Shown piece after piece: positions 26,535 to 38,559 of a stretch of 39,310 nucleotides of DNA. Under the pieces are notes generated by a model that saw only the letters and a program-made list of their open reading frames with translations, was not told the origin of the DNA and searched no databases. Source of the stretch: Seminavis robusta (taxonomy: Eukaryota > Bacillariophyta > Bacillariophyceae > Naviculales > Naviculaceae); contig CAICTM010001035.1 of the NCBI GenBank assembly GCA_903772945.1, positions 1-39,310 on the forward strand, in the 5' to 3' direction. The position numbers and the translations under genes were made by a program. The first letter of the stretch is position 1. Each line of letters begins with the position of its first letter.

Positions 26535-29411
26535 CGTAGTGACTGTTTTTGCAGTTGTATAATGGTTCAGTTTTGTGAGCGGATCTGCTCCTTTTTGTTT
26601 TTTTGTGTTTCAACTTCCTGGGTTCCACTTTTCCACTTTTCCCCTTCGGTTTGGGGCCCTTCACCGAACACCTTAAATACTCGTAAAATAGCTGTGCTAT
26701 TGCAGTGATGTGGTTTTGCTTCCGAGGAAGCAGGGAGGCTGCTTCTTCAACCAGCCTAGTTCGAGTTTTTAACCCATGGTTCCCGCGTTTGACCATTTCG
26801 AACGCGAACTTAAGCATGCATTTTCTCCGCATGGTTGAAGTTGCAGAGAAAGGTTCACACCGTGAAATCGATGCAATAATTGCATAATTATTACTGGAAT
26901 ATGTACTTCATGTTACAGCTATGTTACTAAGGCCGTCATTGAAGTGGCTTTCGCTAAATTACTTCTATTGCTTTCAATACAGCTATTAATATAGTACGCA
27001 TAAGCTACTACTGGTAGGAACCATATAAGCTTATTAATTAAATAGAACATGCATTGGCTCTAAGGCTATTCAAAACCAGAAATTGCATCAGTCCACATTT
27101 TAATTAATGCCTTATTCTTTTGAAGAAGAAGATTCAAATGAGAGAAGGGGATTTACTCTGAACACGTACTGTATTGTGAAATCACCTAATTTGTTGACTC
27201 AATTATTAATTAAATGTAATCAAATTCATGAGAAGAATGAGAGCTTATTTGGAAGATGTTAAACATTAAACAAAGCAATGGCTGTTTCAGAGCTGTTTCA
27301 GTACCTTCACTCTAGGAGCCAGGAGTGACTCGGCTCGACTCAGATAGAACTCTGAGACCTTGGGATGCTCTTCATAATATTATATTATTATTATTCCCGT
27401 CTTTCGGACGCCTCCTTCAACTTTGGACACCTTTCGCTAAATTGATTTGATCGCCTTTGTTCTTCACTTCCTACTTCCTAATCAACTTGTGGTGCAGTGG
27501 TGCATAGTGGTGCATTGTGATCATAAATAGATCACTTTTCTTTGGGCAGTGAAGGAATGCTGGTGCAGAATGTGAGGTGTATATATATTATAATATTATG
27601 GTATCAATGTGATTTAACAAGTCGCTATTGGGCAAGACCTCATTAATTCAAGCCTGCTTTGGTTCAGCTGAAGGTTGTGTTTCAGTCGAGGGGCACAAGC
27701 AAAAGTCAAATCAGCATGCACGGATGCACATGGCATGCAAAAGAACCGGTGGGTGGGAAATGGGAAGTGGGAAGGAGTCGTCTTCTTCCTTCTTCATCGA
27801 TCGAGTGTAGCAGTACCGTACCGTAAATTGGGTAACTCGCTATCAGGTAGAAGCTTCGCGAGGTGACCGAAACGCCAAGCAAACAAGCAAGATCATTAAT
27901 AATGAGTATTGGTTGAAGAAACAACCTTGTGGTGTGCCGTTGTGCCTGGTGCCTGCAACCTGGAAGCCACAGAAAGGTATTCTTTTGTTCCTTTCAGTTC
28001 TGATTTCTCTCTAATATTCCAGCAATTTTGGAGTGCCTTCTTCAGACGCACCCTGGTCAAACCCGGTGCCGTGCTGCACTGGATGTGAGACTGTTCTGCC
28101 TGACTTTTGCTGTACCGTAGCTGGAAGCAGCTGTGGGAGTGCCACTGGGCTGGATCAAACAGACCCAAGAAGTCCAGGCGCTTTCGCAACCGAAAACGAC
28201 TTCCCCAGGAGAGGAGCTACAAAGAACGAATTGGCTTGCTCACACTAGCCGGATTGTTGCTGATGGTTTGATTTTCGCTCGCCCCAGGTTCGGAAGCGGG
28301 CAGCAACCAAACCTGCAGTTTGATGGTTTGTACCGTCAACAACTGACCAAAGAAGCGTGAGGATACCGGCTACTAGATGTTCAGGGTGGCCGCGGAATCA
28401 CACATCCTGATGTGATGCATCATGAAACTGGCATCCCGCTCGGACTCAGCACCCATCATTAGTCCTGGGGTAGGCCTACGGTACCGGTAGCTTGAGTGAT
28501 GCCATTGAAATCCTCGGAGTTCTTCCTCATACCGGTACCTACACCAGCCATGGCTGGCGGGTCAGGAACCAAGGGGTCAAGGAACCCTGGGCATTTGGAA
28601 GAAGGCGGGCCTTGAAGGGGCGACCCACTGGGGTCGCTCGGACGGTACTAGTAGCCAAAATGCTACCTCTAGCTAGCTAAAGAAGAGGAGTGAAGACTTT
28701 TGGGCAGTCAAATTTGTGTTTCCGTTTCAAAAAGGCTACTGATCTCACAACCGTTCTTTTCCTTTCAAGAATTTGGTCGCATTTTTGCTTGGTTTGGCTG
28801 TTGACAGGTTGGTACCACCTTCCTTCTTACCATTTCTTCCTTCGGTTTCCTGACGAGCGAAGCTTGAGTCGAGTCGAGTCGCTCGCTTCGCTCTGATGTC
28901 CTCAAGGTGGTGGCCTACAGGCCAACCAGCCTTTGTAGGACCCACGGCTTCGCTTCTATTCCTAATCCACTAGAACCTTCCCGCTTAGCTACATCACCTC
29001 AGACTATATAGCTAGCGGAAGTCTGTCATATCCATTGCTTTCAACAGGTAAAACTTACCACTTACTTGTTGGGTCGTCTTTTCCTTGTAGCCTTAATGAG
29101 GTAAAAGATGTACAGTATTTAGGGATATTTGGCTTTTTGACACCACTCGCAGCGCATCACCGTTCCATCAACTGGCACGTCATTGCCGCCATCAATGATG
29201 GATCGTGACAAAGATCCCAAGTGTCGTGACACCTTTTTTCTGGTCGCAGCCTTTCCATGAAAATGCCCACTACAGAGAGAAAACATCAGGCAATTGCCTT
29301 CTTTGCATTCTCAACATAGCAAACCTACATCTTCTTGCTCTTCCATTTTCTTCCAATCTTTCAGAGGATACATTTTATTTCCATCAGCTCTTATTCAAGA
29401 ATTTCTTGACC
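26535..29411. other. Intergenic region of about 2.9 kb
   Basis: No gene is convincing. The first 300 bases hold an overlapping minus-strand frame (26832-26479) that is basic and may be leader or exon of the Ser-rich gene. Between 26880 and 27620 the DNA is AT-rich with TTAATTAA patches and TATATATTATAATATTATGG at 27581-27600. GTAC-type motifs appear at 27812-27826, 28477-28490 and 28529-28540, AGCTAGCTAA at 28671-28680, and GAGTCGAGTCGAGTCGCTCGC at about 28867. The last part is the promoter side of the acyl-CoA dehydrogenase gene. Confidence 0.5.
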
Positions 29412-31125
29412 ATGTCCCTCCTTTCCCGTGGAAGCCGCACCATCGCCCGAAGGTTTACCTCGGCAGCCTCCCGCCGTGGCTATACCACCCATTCTCAATT
29501 GCCGGAAGAACATCGAATGCTCTATGAGATGTGCCGTCGATTTGCCGATGAAGAAATTGCTCCCAATGCTGGAAAATGGGACCAAAAGCATGAATTTCCT
29601 GACAAGGTGAAAGATTTGGTACGTCTTTATTTCCTTGGTGATTCTTGGTTTTCTGAGGGCTTGGATTTCACAAATAAAATTGGAACCATTTTGAGAAAAT
29701 GATCGGACTGTTTCAAGCCTGAAGAATGCTGGTACCTACCATTCTCTAGTTTTCATGGACCCAACCTGTTGAAGGAAATATTTTCTCACTTTTTGATTTT
29801 TGATTGTTCCTTATCCTCCCTTCTGATTGATGCCATTTTAATAATTAATTTCTACGCAGGCTGAATTGGGTTTGATGGGTATCTGTACCCCTGATGAGTA
29901 CGGAGGAAGTGGTTTGGATGCCATGAGCTATGCCATTGCAATGGAAGAAATTAGTCGCGGCTGTGCCAGCATGGGAGTTATCATGAGTGCCCACAATTCG
30001 CTCTATTTGTATCCTGTTCAAACCTTTGGAAATCACGAACAAAAGGAACAGTGGGCTGCCCCCTACGCTACCTGTGCCAGTGATGATGGATCCTTGAAAA
30101 TTGGGTAAGTTGGGCTGCCTGTGGTTTTGGATGTTTTTCGCGTCCCAGAGAATTTCTTGCCTCAATCTTTCCTTTCTTGGTTCATTTTCCTTTCTTTCTG
30201 TCATTTACTTATTCAATTCAAATGACAGTTGCTTTGGACTCTCAGAGCCAGGAAATGGAAGTGATGCAGGAGCAGCCAGTACCACTGCTACCTTGGATGG
30301 AGATGAATGGATCATCAATGGAACCAAAGCATGGATTACCAACGCATATGAATCTGGTGCTGCAGTTGTTTTTGCTACCACGGACAAATCCAAAAAGCAC
30401 AAGGGAATTTCTGCTTTCATTGTTCCCCTGGATTCGGAGGGTTTCTCATTGGGTGCCAAGGAGGACAAGCTGGGAATCCGGGCCAGCAGCACTGCCAACC
30501 TGATTTTTGACAATGTACGAATCCCCAAGGAGAACCTTCTTGGAAAGGAGGGAGAAGGTTTCAAAATTGCCATGCAGACTTTGGATGGAGGACGCATTGG
30601 TGTGGCTGGGCAGGCCCTTGGAATTGCAAGTGCCAGTATTGACTGTGCCGTCAACTACGCTTTGGAACGACAAGCCTTTGGAAAGCCAATCTCCTCTCTC
30701 CAATCCATCCAAAATAAAATCTCCCAGATGGTGAATGCACGTGATGCTGCTCGATTGTTGACATGGAGAGCAGCGCAGCTGAAGGATGCCGGCCAGAAAT
30801 TCACTCGAGAGGCGGCTCAAGCCAAATTGATTGCCTCGGAAGCAGCTACAATGTGCAGTCACCAAGCCATTCAAATCTTGGGTGGTATGGGTAAGTTCCA
30901 TATTCCTTGTCTTCTTGTCCGTCGGTGCTTGTCGTGTCGTGTGCTAACTGAACCATAATCCCAATCACTTGCCACTGCTCATGACATGTTGCTTCAGGCT
31001 ATGTGACCGAGATGCCCGCAGAACGTTACTACAGAGATGCTAGGATTACTGAGATCTACGAAGGTACTTCTGAAATTCAGCATCTGGTCATTGCTGGAGA
31101 TGTCATCAAGGAGTACAAGGGATAG
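29412..31125 (+). CDS. ACADS: Short-chain acyl-CoA dehydrogenase, mitochondrial (413 aa, 4 exons)
   Basis: Exons are 29412-29618, 29860-30104, 30229-30890 and 30998-31125. The introns of 241, 124 and 107 bp are all GT-AG, and the joins keep frame. The product is a flavoprotein that oxidises short acyl-CoA esters (butyryl-CoA type) to enoyl-CoA in beta-oxidation and passes electrons to ETF. Evidence is the N-terminal helical domain ([22 protein letters not shown]), the FAD-binding strand segment [15 protein letters not shown] with [29 protein letters not shown], the [16 protein letters not shown] signature, and the end [20 protein letters not shown]393 in Y-E-G-T-S matches the catalytic base position of ACADS, and the length equals the family norm. 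The leader [24 protein letters not shown] is a typical mitochondrial presequence. Confidence 0.93.
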
Positions 31126-31389
31126 ATGCAAAATAACATACGTAAACAGAACTACTAGAACAAACAATGTCTTCACATGCAGCAGCTCGTAGTAGGACCC
31201 AAAAACTACCTTGGGAGAGTTGTGCGTGGGCAATTAATTGTCGACAAGAAAAGGTTTGGTATCGCATGGCAGAATTTCCTACATTGTGGTTCGGTTCTAT
31301 TGGTATCTGTACGCAGGAATATTCACAGTTGACGCTTGATCGAGCCTTAGCTATAGTTACTGTAGTGACCACAACCTTGAAAAGGAAGC

Positions 31390-34300
31390 TCACAGAGAGG
31401 ACGCAACCTCTTTCACCAGCGGAAACGCATTCGCCCGGGCACGTCCCTCCTCTATCGCTTCAGCAATAACTTTTACGTGAGGAAACTTGCGGTAGATTGC
31501 AATTCGTTGCTTCGGACTAGTTGCCCTGGTCTTGTAGCGCTTTGCAAGTTGTTTGATGCTGATTTCTGCCAGTGCTACTTTCGGTTCCATGTGGGATAGC
31601 CAATTCTCGACCTTGGCAAAGAAATGCTTCATGTTTCCTGAATGAGCAATAGCCGAAAAGTGGGAATCCTCCAGGCAAACTGTGCTAAGGTTGAGATCTG
31701 AAAGAGCTTTGGCATGCTTCTCAATCGGCTTCCATCCGCCCATCTGCTCCACTTCCTGTGCAACTCCTGGGACATGGATGAGATCAACAAGAAACTTGCA
31801 AGCATTGAAGACTGCCAGGAAGTCAAAGACTTCACCAACCTCTCCAATCAGCTCCTTCAAATCTTCCGATGACATGTACTTTACCGGGTTCTTGGGGTTG
31901 CCAAGCCCTCGCTGTGATACCGGACTAGTGCAAAAGCTGCTCAGAAAAGGGATCGTATCAGCGTCGGATTTCGCAGAAAGGAAGGCTGCCTTTCCAAAGA
32001 ACTCAAAGATGACACTTAGGGCCAAGCTGAAGAGAGACGACACAGACCCGTCAGCGACTGCGGAATCTCGTGCTGAATTTGGAAGCGTCATTTCAACGAG
32101 CTCAAAGACACGTGAAAATCGTTTTGAAGCTGAGGCCTCATTGGCACCGACAAGAGAGTTATCGTTGGCAGCATTGTCCGAGGTCTGTTTAGTTAGAGGC
32201 AGTGGTGGAGGATTGAACAGTTTTCGAAGGTGAAACCGAATGGATTGTCCTGCAATCTCCGCGAGCCGTCGTTCCAGAAAAGTTTTGGAGGCCAGCGATG
32301 GCTCGGATGACGATGCCGTCAGCCTCTTTAGAATGCACTCAAATTCGCTCTTATAGAATACAAGTGCCTTGTTCAATCTTTCAGGCGGGTAGGTTGCATC
32401 GATTGACTGCGGGAAGAAGAGCAGAGTTGAGATTGGTTCCTGACTTCCACTCATGCCAAATCGACAAATGAAAGACCTACCATTGCGCACTCCTTTTTCA
32501 GGTTCGCATCTGCCAACATTTGGTTTAAGAATCGGATGAGGCTGCATATCGACACGTCAATAGTGGAATGGTCATAGAGCTTCTCGCCTTCAACGAGGCG
32601 GCCATCTGCAATCGATTGAATTTTCATCGAGACCAGCACCAACAAAACGATGCATTCATCTTGGTGTTCGTGAGAGCCAGTCAGGGAATCCACAGGAGGC
32701 TTAACAGAGGAACAATCAAAACCACTGAAGTGAACATTTCGTGAGTGAGATGATTTTCCGTCAGCTTCCCCAAGAGTTGCCATCTCGAGGCGGACCAAAC
32801 AAGACAAGAGCTGCATTAACGGTGCAACCATTTCGGATTGGGCCTGTCTAGCGGGAATGTCCGCGATGGCAACGCTAACGTTGGACTGAGACAAATCGAA
32901 GCAGGCAAAGATTCTCGCAGATACGCAAGCCTGGGAAGGGAAGGACAGGAAGATGGTGTAGAACTTGAGAACGGGCTTCATGATGAGCCGCCACATCATT
33001 CTCCGGCGACATATTAGTCCTTACCTCTCTTGCAATGTTGGTATTCGCAAACATACGGCTCGCCTTGGTAGAAATCGTTTTCGCCGGAATGATTGTCGCG
33101 GTCTGCAGATCCTTTTCGAGTCGTTTGGCGGAACCGTACATTCCTGTACGTGGTTTTTCCGCGGAGCCCAGCAATCGCTTCTTTGAACTACTCGGTCTAT
33201 TGACGCGGCTGCCCATGCCATACGAAGCTTTTGTATTGCTTGAGGAGATTGTGTTCGAGGTTGGCCTTTGCTTTCGTGGACTTCGTCGGCGCTTACTTGG
33301 AGTCAATGTTTTGGACGACTTGTTCATGTCTATCGGGTTCAAAACCTGCGAACCACTTGCGCTTCCGTTGGTGTCATTGCTGGAGGAATCTTGAGACCGC
33401 TGAGCGTCAAGCGCAGCAACTAAACTGGCTCCCGATGACAAACGAGACAAACGACGACGAGGGCTCCTGCGAGTGGCAATGGCCGTCTCCTTTTGAACTA
33501 GCTTGTCGCGTTGGGTTGATGGGGAGGAATCAGCCGATTCGAAGACAACTTGACTACCAGTCGCCAGACTCGTTCGTCTAGACTTTCGGTTCGCTGAAGA
33601 AAGCGTAGCACTTGGAAGTGGCGGAAGCTTGAAGGTGCTAAGACGGCGACTCGGCTTGGACTCAGTCGTATTGCGACTTTTCGCTGGAGCCGAAGACAAA
33701 GATAAAGCGTTCTTCTTGGCAGCAGTTTCTGATGGTGTGATTTGGTCATCCGATGCCGTTGTTCGTGGCGATTCTGAAGAAGCTTTGATTGGCAAGGAGG
33801 AAGTACTGACACGACCAGATTTACGACGCTTCTTTGGTTTCTCGTCGTCGGTGTCGTCAAAAGCAATACAGCTAGTACTGGATTGTCCTTGGCTGACCGA
33901 AGAGTATTCTTGGGTTGTTGCTTTCTCCCTTGAACTCGTTGAACGAGCCGACGAACTGGACGAGAGACTCTGACGCCGAGCTGTTCGACTGCGTTTAGCA
34001 GGCTTTTCCTCCTCAGGATCAATTGTAGTGATTGTGGACCCCGTGCTTGCACATGGGGACTGGCCAGGGACAAGGACTGATAACGTAGCCCTACGAGTGT
34101 TGCGACGCTTTCTACTCTCCTTAGTCAAATTGGATGAAGACTGAACACTGTCGCTCGGAGATGCGCCTGCCTTCGCTGTTGGTCGACCTGTGCTGCTGCT
34201 CTTGGACTGTTTTTCATCGTGAGCAAGTCGACTGCTAGACGTATTGAGACTTCCACTGGAGGACTCCTTTGTCGCAATTGGTCGCACCCCTCCACTGCGA

Positions 34301-35859
34301 TTGTGCGCCATCTTTTGCTTTTCTATCATATCAAGGTCGACACTCAATGCCGGTGACTGGCGGACATCACCAACTACAACAGCCAATGTGGCGCGTCGGC
34401 TGCCACGTCTCTTTCGCTGTGATTTCTCTGGGTCGCTTGGAGGTTTGGGGGGCTTGCTGAATTGATTGGACGCCGCAATGGGGGACATGCCTCTAAAGCT
34501 GTCGGCGCGAAGACCAATATCCATGTTGCACGAGGCGGCATCGAGTTTCAGATGTGGACTCTGCTGAAAGAGTGCAGGGCTTGGGCTGGCATACGTAGAG
34601 GACATGCTGGCCCGTCGTGAGCTTCGTCTTAGGGATCCAGGCTCAACAAATGACTTGCGCCTTCGAGATGTCGTTGTAGCTCCAGGCTTTCTTTCGGATT
34701 GGTGTGCCGACAATTCAGAAGCACCAGCCTTGACTGAAGCATCATTTGGTTTCATTCGCGACTCATCACTTAACCCTTGAAGATTGCTGGTTGCCTCAGG
34801 TTTACGTCCTTCTATCGAGAACACCTCCGGCCCAACAATGGTTGCAGATTGTACCGCCACCCAGGGAGATGGCTCTGGGTCGTCATCGTCGTCATCGTTA
34901 GTTGTTGAGAGACGCCCCTTGGCAAACGGAGTTCGAACGCGTGCGTTCCGGCGTGGTGGAGGAGTGGCGCCGTTGAGCGGACTATCACCAAAGTACGTGG
35001 TTGGGGTTGCCGCTGCAGATGACTTCCAAATGAGATCATCCGACGATTCATTCTCTTCTCTCAATCTCCTTAGCGCGGAATGAGTGGGGGTGGCCAGTAA
35101 CTCCACATTCAACAATTCAACACAGGGAGATGGGGTCTGAATGGGAGAAGGGGCTTGTCTCTTTTTCGGCTTGAAACCAGACTCAATAGTACGCTTTGCA
35201 TCGGCATGGCCAATGGTATTGGTTGTTTTTGTTGATGTGTTCTGCGAGACCCCACTACTATCGTCTTCTGATCTTTCTTTGGTGGCTATGACTCTGTGAG
35301 TGTCAGTGTACTTTGGTTTGGCAGATTGTTTCCGGCGGCTGCTGACAAAACACCGTTCCGATTCAATCGATTCCTTCTTTTTGGCAGACGGAGTCCGGGC
35401 GCGTTTGCTCCGACGAGAGGGTGTTGTATTCTGACGCAATGCTTCTGTCATGTGAGATAACGGGATTTTGTGTTCTGGCTCGGAAGGCTGATGAACAAGA
35501 GGCTGATTGGACAAGAAGGTTGTCTCTGCTTCCGTTTGTGATAACAAATGGGATGTTTCATTAGGTGCTTTTGTTTCTGTCCCTGGTTGAGAAGGAGGAC
35601 TCGGTTGTGTAATCACTGCGGCAAAGGGAGGATTAGACTTTTCAATGACGCTGTTGAAGAGTGGCATATTGACGGGAGGAGGAGAAGCGGGGGTTGGACT
35701 GATACTGTCGTTACTGTCTTCGCTGTCATTGGACCCAACGCGCTGGAAGGACATCCCGCCGTGATTGTCGCCTGAGCCATCCCTGCTGGAAGACACAAAG
35801 TTGGATACCATACGAAACACACTGCTGGAGTTTGACGAAGGCTGACCTTGTGGGTCCAT
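31390..35859 (-). CDS. Large Ser-rich, basic, probably nuclear protein (1433 aa, 3 exons)
   Basis: Exons on the minus strand are 35859-33025, 32930-32481 and 32406-31390. Both introns (94 and 74 bp, GTAAGG...CCCAG and GTAGGT...CGCAG) are in phase 0. The first 945 residues are disordered and Ser-rich, with repeated basic-phospho motifs: RRSSRRAS (411), KRRGSRRATLAVVVG (483), KRRNTRRATLSVLVPG (584), TARRQSLSSSS (626), PSRRLSTFKLPPLP (736), KSRRTSLATG (759) and TPSKRRRSPRKQRP (853). Many SP/TP sites and KR clusters suggest a nuclear protein regulated by CDK- and Aurora- or PKA-type kinases. Exons 2 and 3 (946-1433) are helical, with no named domain that I can see. A spindle, kinetochore or chromatin role is conceivable but not shown. 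The ATG at 35859 is the first in frame. Confidence 0.75.
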
Positions 35860-36959
35860 GGTCTTGTATACCGGTACCAGCGACTAGCTAGCGACGGGTG
35901 GGTAGATTGACGTAGACGGTGAGGAAAGCAGATATTCAACGTCAATAATCACTCTTCTGACAAGGGACGGTTAATGCGAGGCCAGCCACCAAGCCAAAGT
36001 GTTTTATCCTAATAAGATGCAGACAGTGGCGACAACAGCTGCGATAACACAGAGTTGAGTGGCAGCTGATGCTACCGATGAAGGAGTGAACTGATGTTGA
36101 TGAGGGAGCTGTGATTTGGCGGTTGCTCTTCGCGCTATAATGATTTTATTGTTTGAAAAAGTGCACGCCGTCCAGCCGATGTATGTGCCTCGGGACTGGT
36201 CGTTGGAGTGACTCAAAACACACAGACTTGGATGCCAAAATGACCCAGTTCATTGCTTCTGGCTCCTACTGGTGCCGGTACCGTACCAGTTGGTACCATA
36301 CTACTTTGTAGTAGCTGACGGACCCAGTATCGGTACTCCGTATCTGGCCTGACATACTCCATACGGATAGGCAGTAGTTTGAGGTACCGGTAGCCTGAAC
36401 TTCTGAGGGGCTGCTGATTGACTTATACTTAGCCAGCAACGACCCAGCCGAATAGGCTCGGAGGGCTCAGAGGGCACACAGAAGCCAGTCGCATGCCCTG
36501 ATGCAATGCTTGCTTTTAGGGATCCACAGATACCGAGATTTCTACTCTTAAACCAGCTCGGGAGTTCCCAAGAAGTATTCCAGCGGCAACCCACATCATG
36601 TGAGAGGTTGACATTGGAAAGCTCCAACTGGAAAGATTTTTTCACAGGAGGTTTGTCACCCTGGATCCGCCCCTTGTCTTGCTTGCTTTGATGATCGCCG
36701 TCACAACTCCAATCAATTTAGAGAATGATTACAGTAGCCGCGAAGTGGGGGCTCGAAGCGAGCGGCGCAGTTGGTTGTCAATAAGCATCCATTGGTACCC
36801 GCCCAAGCTCAAACGGTAGGCTTGTCTCAGAGGAACGGAGGCACACTGCATCTTGATTCAAATGAATGCTGCTGGAAGGCCAATCAAGGTGAACTTGCAT
36901 CCAAAACTGGCTGGGCATGTCCCTTTCATCAATCAATCTCATGTCGAAACTTCCATTAC
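35860..36959. other. Intergenic region upstream of the 1433-aa gene
   Basis: No gene is supported. TACCGGTACC (35869-35878) and GACTAGCTAGCG (35882-35893) lie just before the start of the large minus-strand gene. A denser GTAC cluster lies at 36273-36299 and another, GGTACCGGTAGCC, at about 36382-36394. A frame at 36216-36004 ends in a hydrophobic segment but has no ATG. The right part is the 3' flank of the kinase gene. Confidence 0.5.
36273..36299. promoter_or_regulatory. GTAC-type palindrome cluster
   Basis: The run reads TGCCGGTACCGTACC, then AGTTGGTACCAT, with two KpnI-type GGTACC cores and the CCGGTACCG palindrome. It lies some 400 bp upstream of the 1433-aa gene on the minus strand. 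Function is inferred only from the repeated appearance of such runs before genes. Confidence 0.3.
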
Positions 36960-38559
36960 TCAGAAATACTGAAACGTTTCTGTGGGATCTTCTTGTTCTC
37001 CGCCATGTTCGGGCTTTGAATTATCATTCTCATCGTTTTCCCCAGGACTTCTGCTGCTGCTGCTGTCAGCACTTGTAACACTAGCATCGGTAAGCGGGTA
37101 AGCCTCTTCCTGGCCTGTCTTTTGGCTATCATCCTTTCTATCATTCTGGTTGTCATTGTCGTCATGTCGTCCAAATTCCCCTTTGGATATTTGCACGAGT
37201 CGAGCATGCATGACTTTCATGGTGGGACGATCTTCCAAGCTTTTGGCCCATGCAGTGGCTAACAATTGTTCTAGTTTGGGCTGTGTCGTTGTCGATTGAA
37301 ACGAGTTGGTTGCAAGGAATTTGAGGGGCGGTCGGTCTCCATGGGAGATCTTTTGCAAGACGGCATCCGAAGATGTTTGATTGGCAAATGGTTTGGACAA
37401 GGCGAGCATTTGCCAAGTGAGAATGGCCATTCCAAAGACATCCGCTTTGGCATTATAGGGCTTCTTCTTGATGTTTTCTGGGGCCATGTATCTTGCTGGA
37501 GGCAGACAAGCAATCAGAACCAAAAACGTTGACGTGGGTGAGATGAGTTGTTGGAAACTGTACAAAAAGGAGTAGGCTTGAATTTGATGCACGGCACGTA
37601 CCCGTTCCTTTGCGACCGGCCAACTGAAACGTCCGGTTGGGATCGGACGATCTTGGAATCTCTACTGCCAATCCAAAATCAAACAACTTGAGGCAACCCT
37701 GGGCGTCAAACCCGACATTTGAGGCCTTGATATCTCTGTAGACGATATTTTTGGAGTGGACATATTTCAGGGCACTGGCCAAGTCAATGGCTGCTTGGAA
37801 TCGATCACGTAACGATGGCGATGTGGATTGTGTTTCTTCCAATTCTTCTTCTGCATTCTGCCATTCCACTAGTTTGTGATAGAGAGTAGTCGGCAGATAA
37901 TCCAGAATGAGAAATAATCCATCGACATGACCTCGTTTCAAGCTAGACAGTCCACGAGTCGATATCCCCCGCAACGCCAACACGTGAGGATGCTCCAGAG
38001 CCGACAGAATGTGCGCTTCCATCATCAAATCACTCGCCATGGAAGCCAACCGTTCGGCAGTTCGTGCTCCATCAGCTCTTAGGCTTTTCAGGACGTATTG
38101 TTTGCCCCAATTCTCATCTTCGTTCAAATCGCAATCGCACAGCCACGTCTCCAATTTGTGCACATTGGCAAATCCTCCTCGTGCCACCAATTCGCCCACT
38201 TCAAAGGCATCTGGTTGGAACGACAGCATTCCCAGCATTTTGTTGCGTCGTCGCACAAAGCGCGTCTTTTTCAACATTTCCGACAGCCGTTGTTCTGCCA
38301 TGGGGACGGCCTTTTCGCCGACTTGGAGTGAAATCTTGTGGCTTGTCGTTGTTGTATCTTGGGGGGACAAGTCTTCTTCTCCCGAGCTCGAGGGAAACCC
38401 ACCGGAAGACGACGAAAAATTTCGGCGAAGCTTCTTCTTGACAAAGCGCTTGATGCCACCCTTCTTCTTGCTCCTCGGAGATTTCTCATTCTGGTCTCCT
38501 TTCTCTTCTATTTCTTCGTCCGCCTGCATCGAGCTCTTCGTGGTGGTACATGTACTCAT
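36960..38559 (-). CDS. Protein kinase with basic N-terminal and acidic C-terminal tails (497 aa, 2 exons)
   Basis: Exon 1 is 38559-37602 and exon 2 is 37495-36960. The 106-bp intron (GTACGT...TCCAG) interrupts the activation segment in phase 1, giving KGT-A-RYMAPE. Kinase elements in order: Gly-rich loop ARGGFANVHK (126-135), VLK lysine K158, helix-C Glu E181 (MMEAHIL), catalytic loop VYRDIKASN (273-281, Tyr in place of the His of HRD), DFG (294-296), APE (324-326), the ADVFGMAILTWQML helix and a distant Arg in LEDRPTM. The catalytic Lys, Glu and both Asp are present, so it should be active. The group is near TKL/STE-like kinases. The N-terminus is basic (KKKGGIKRFVKKKLRRN), and the C-terminal tail is rich in Asp, Glu, Ser and Asn. 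ATG 38559 is the first in frame. TATATATA lies only a few bases before it, so the Met at 38529 is an alternative. Confidence 0.88.

Noticed and set aside
26479..26832. 117-aa minus-strand frame with basic KPKGKSGK and KHKKTKRSRS segments
   Set aside because: It has an ATG but no recognisable family and overlaps the Ser-rich gene in another phase. It may be an upstream exon, but no splice pair could be settled.
28033..28248. Cys-containing 71-aa plus-strand frame
   Set aside because: It starts with GTG, has no signal peptide or repeat pattern, and lies in a region without other coding signs.
36004..36216. 70-aa minus-strand frame ending in a hydrophobic segment
   Set aside because: The start codon is TTG with no ATG in frame, and the hydrophobic tail alone is not enough evidence.
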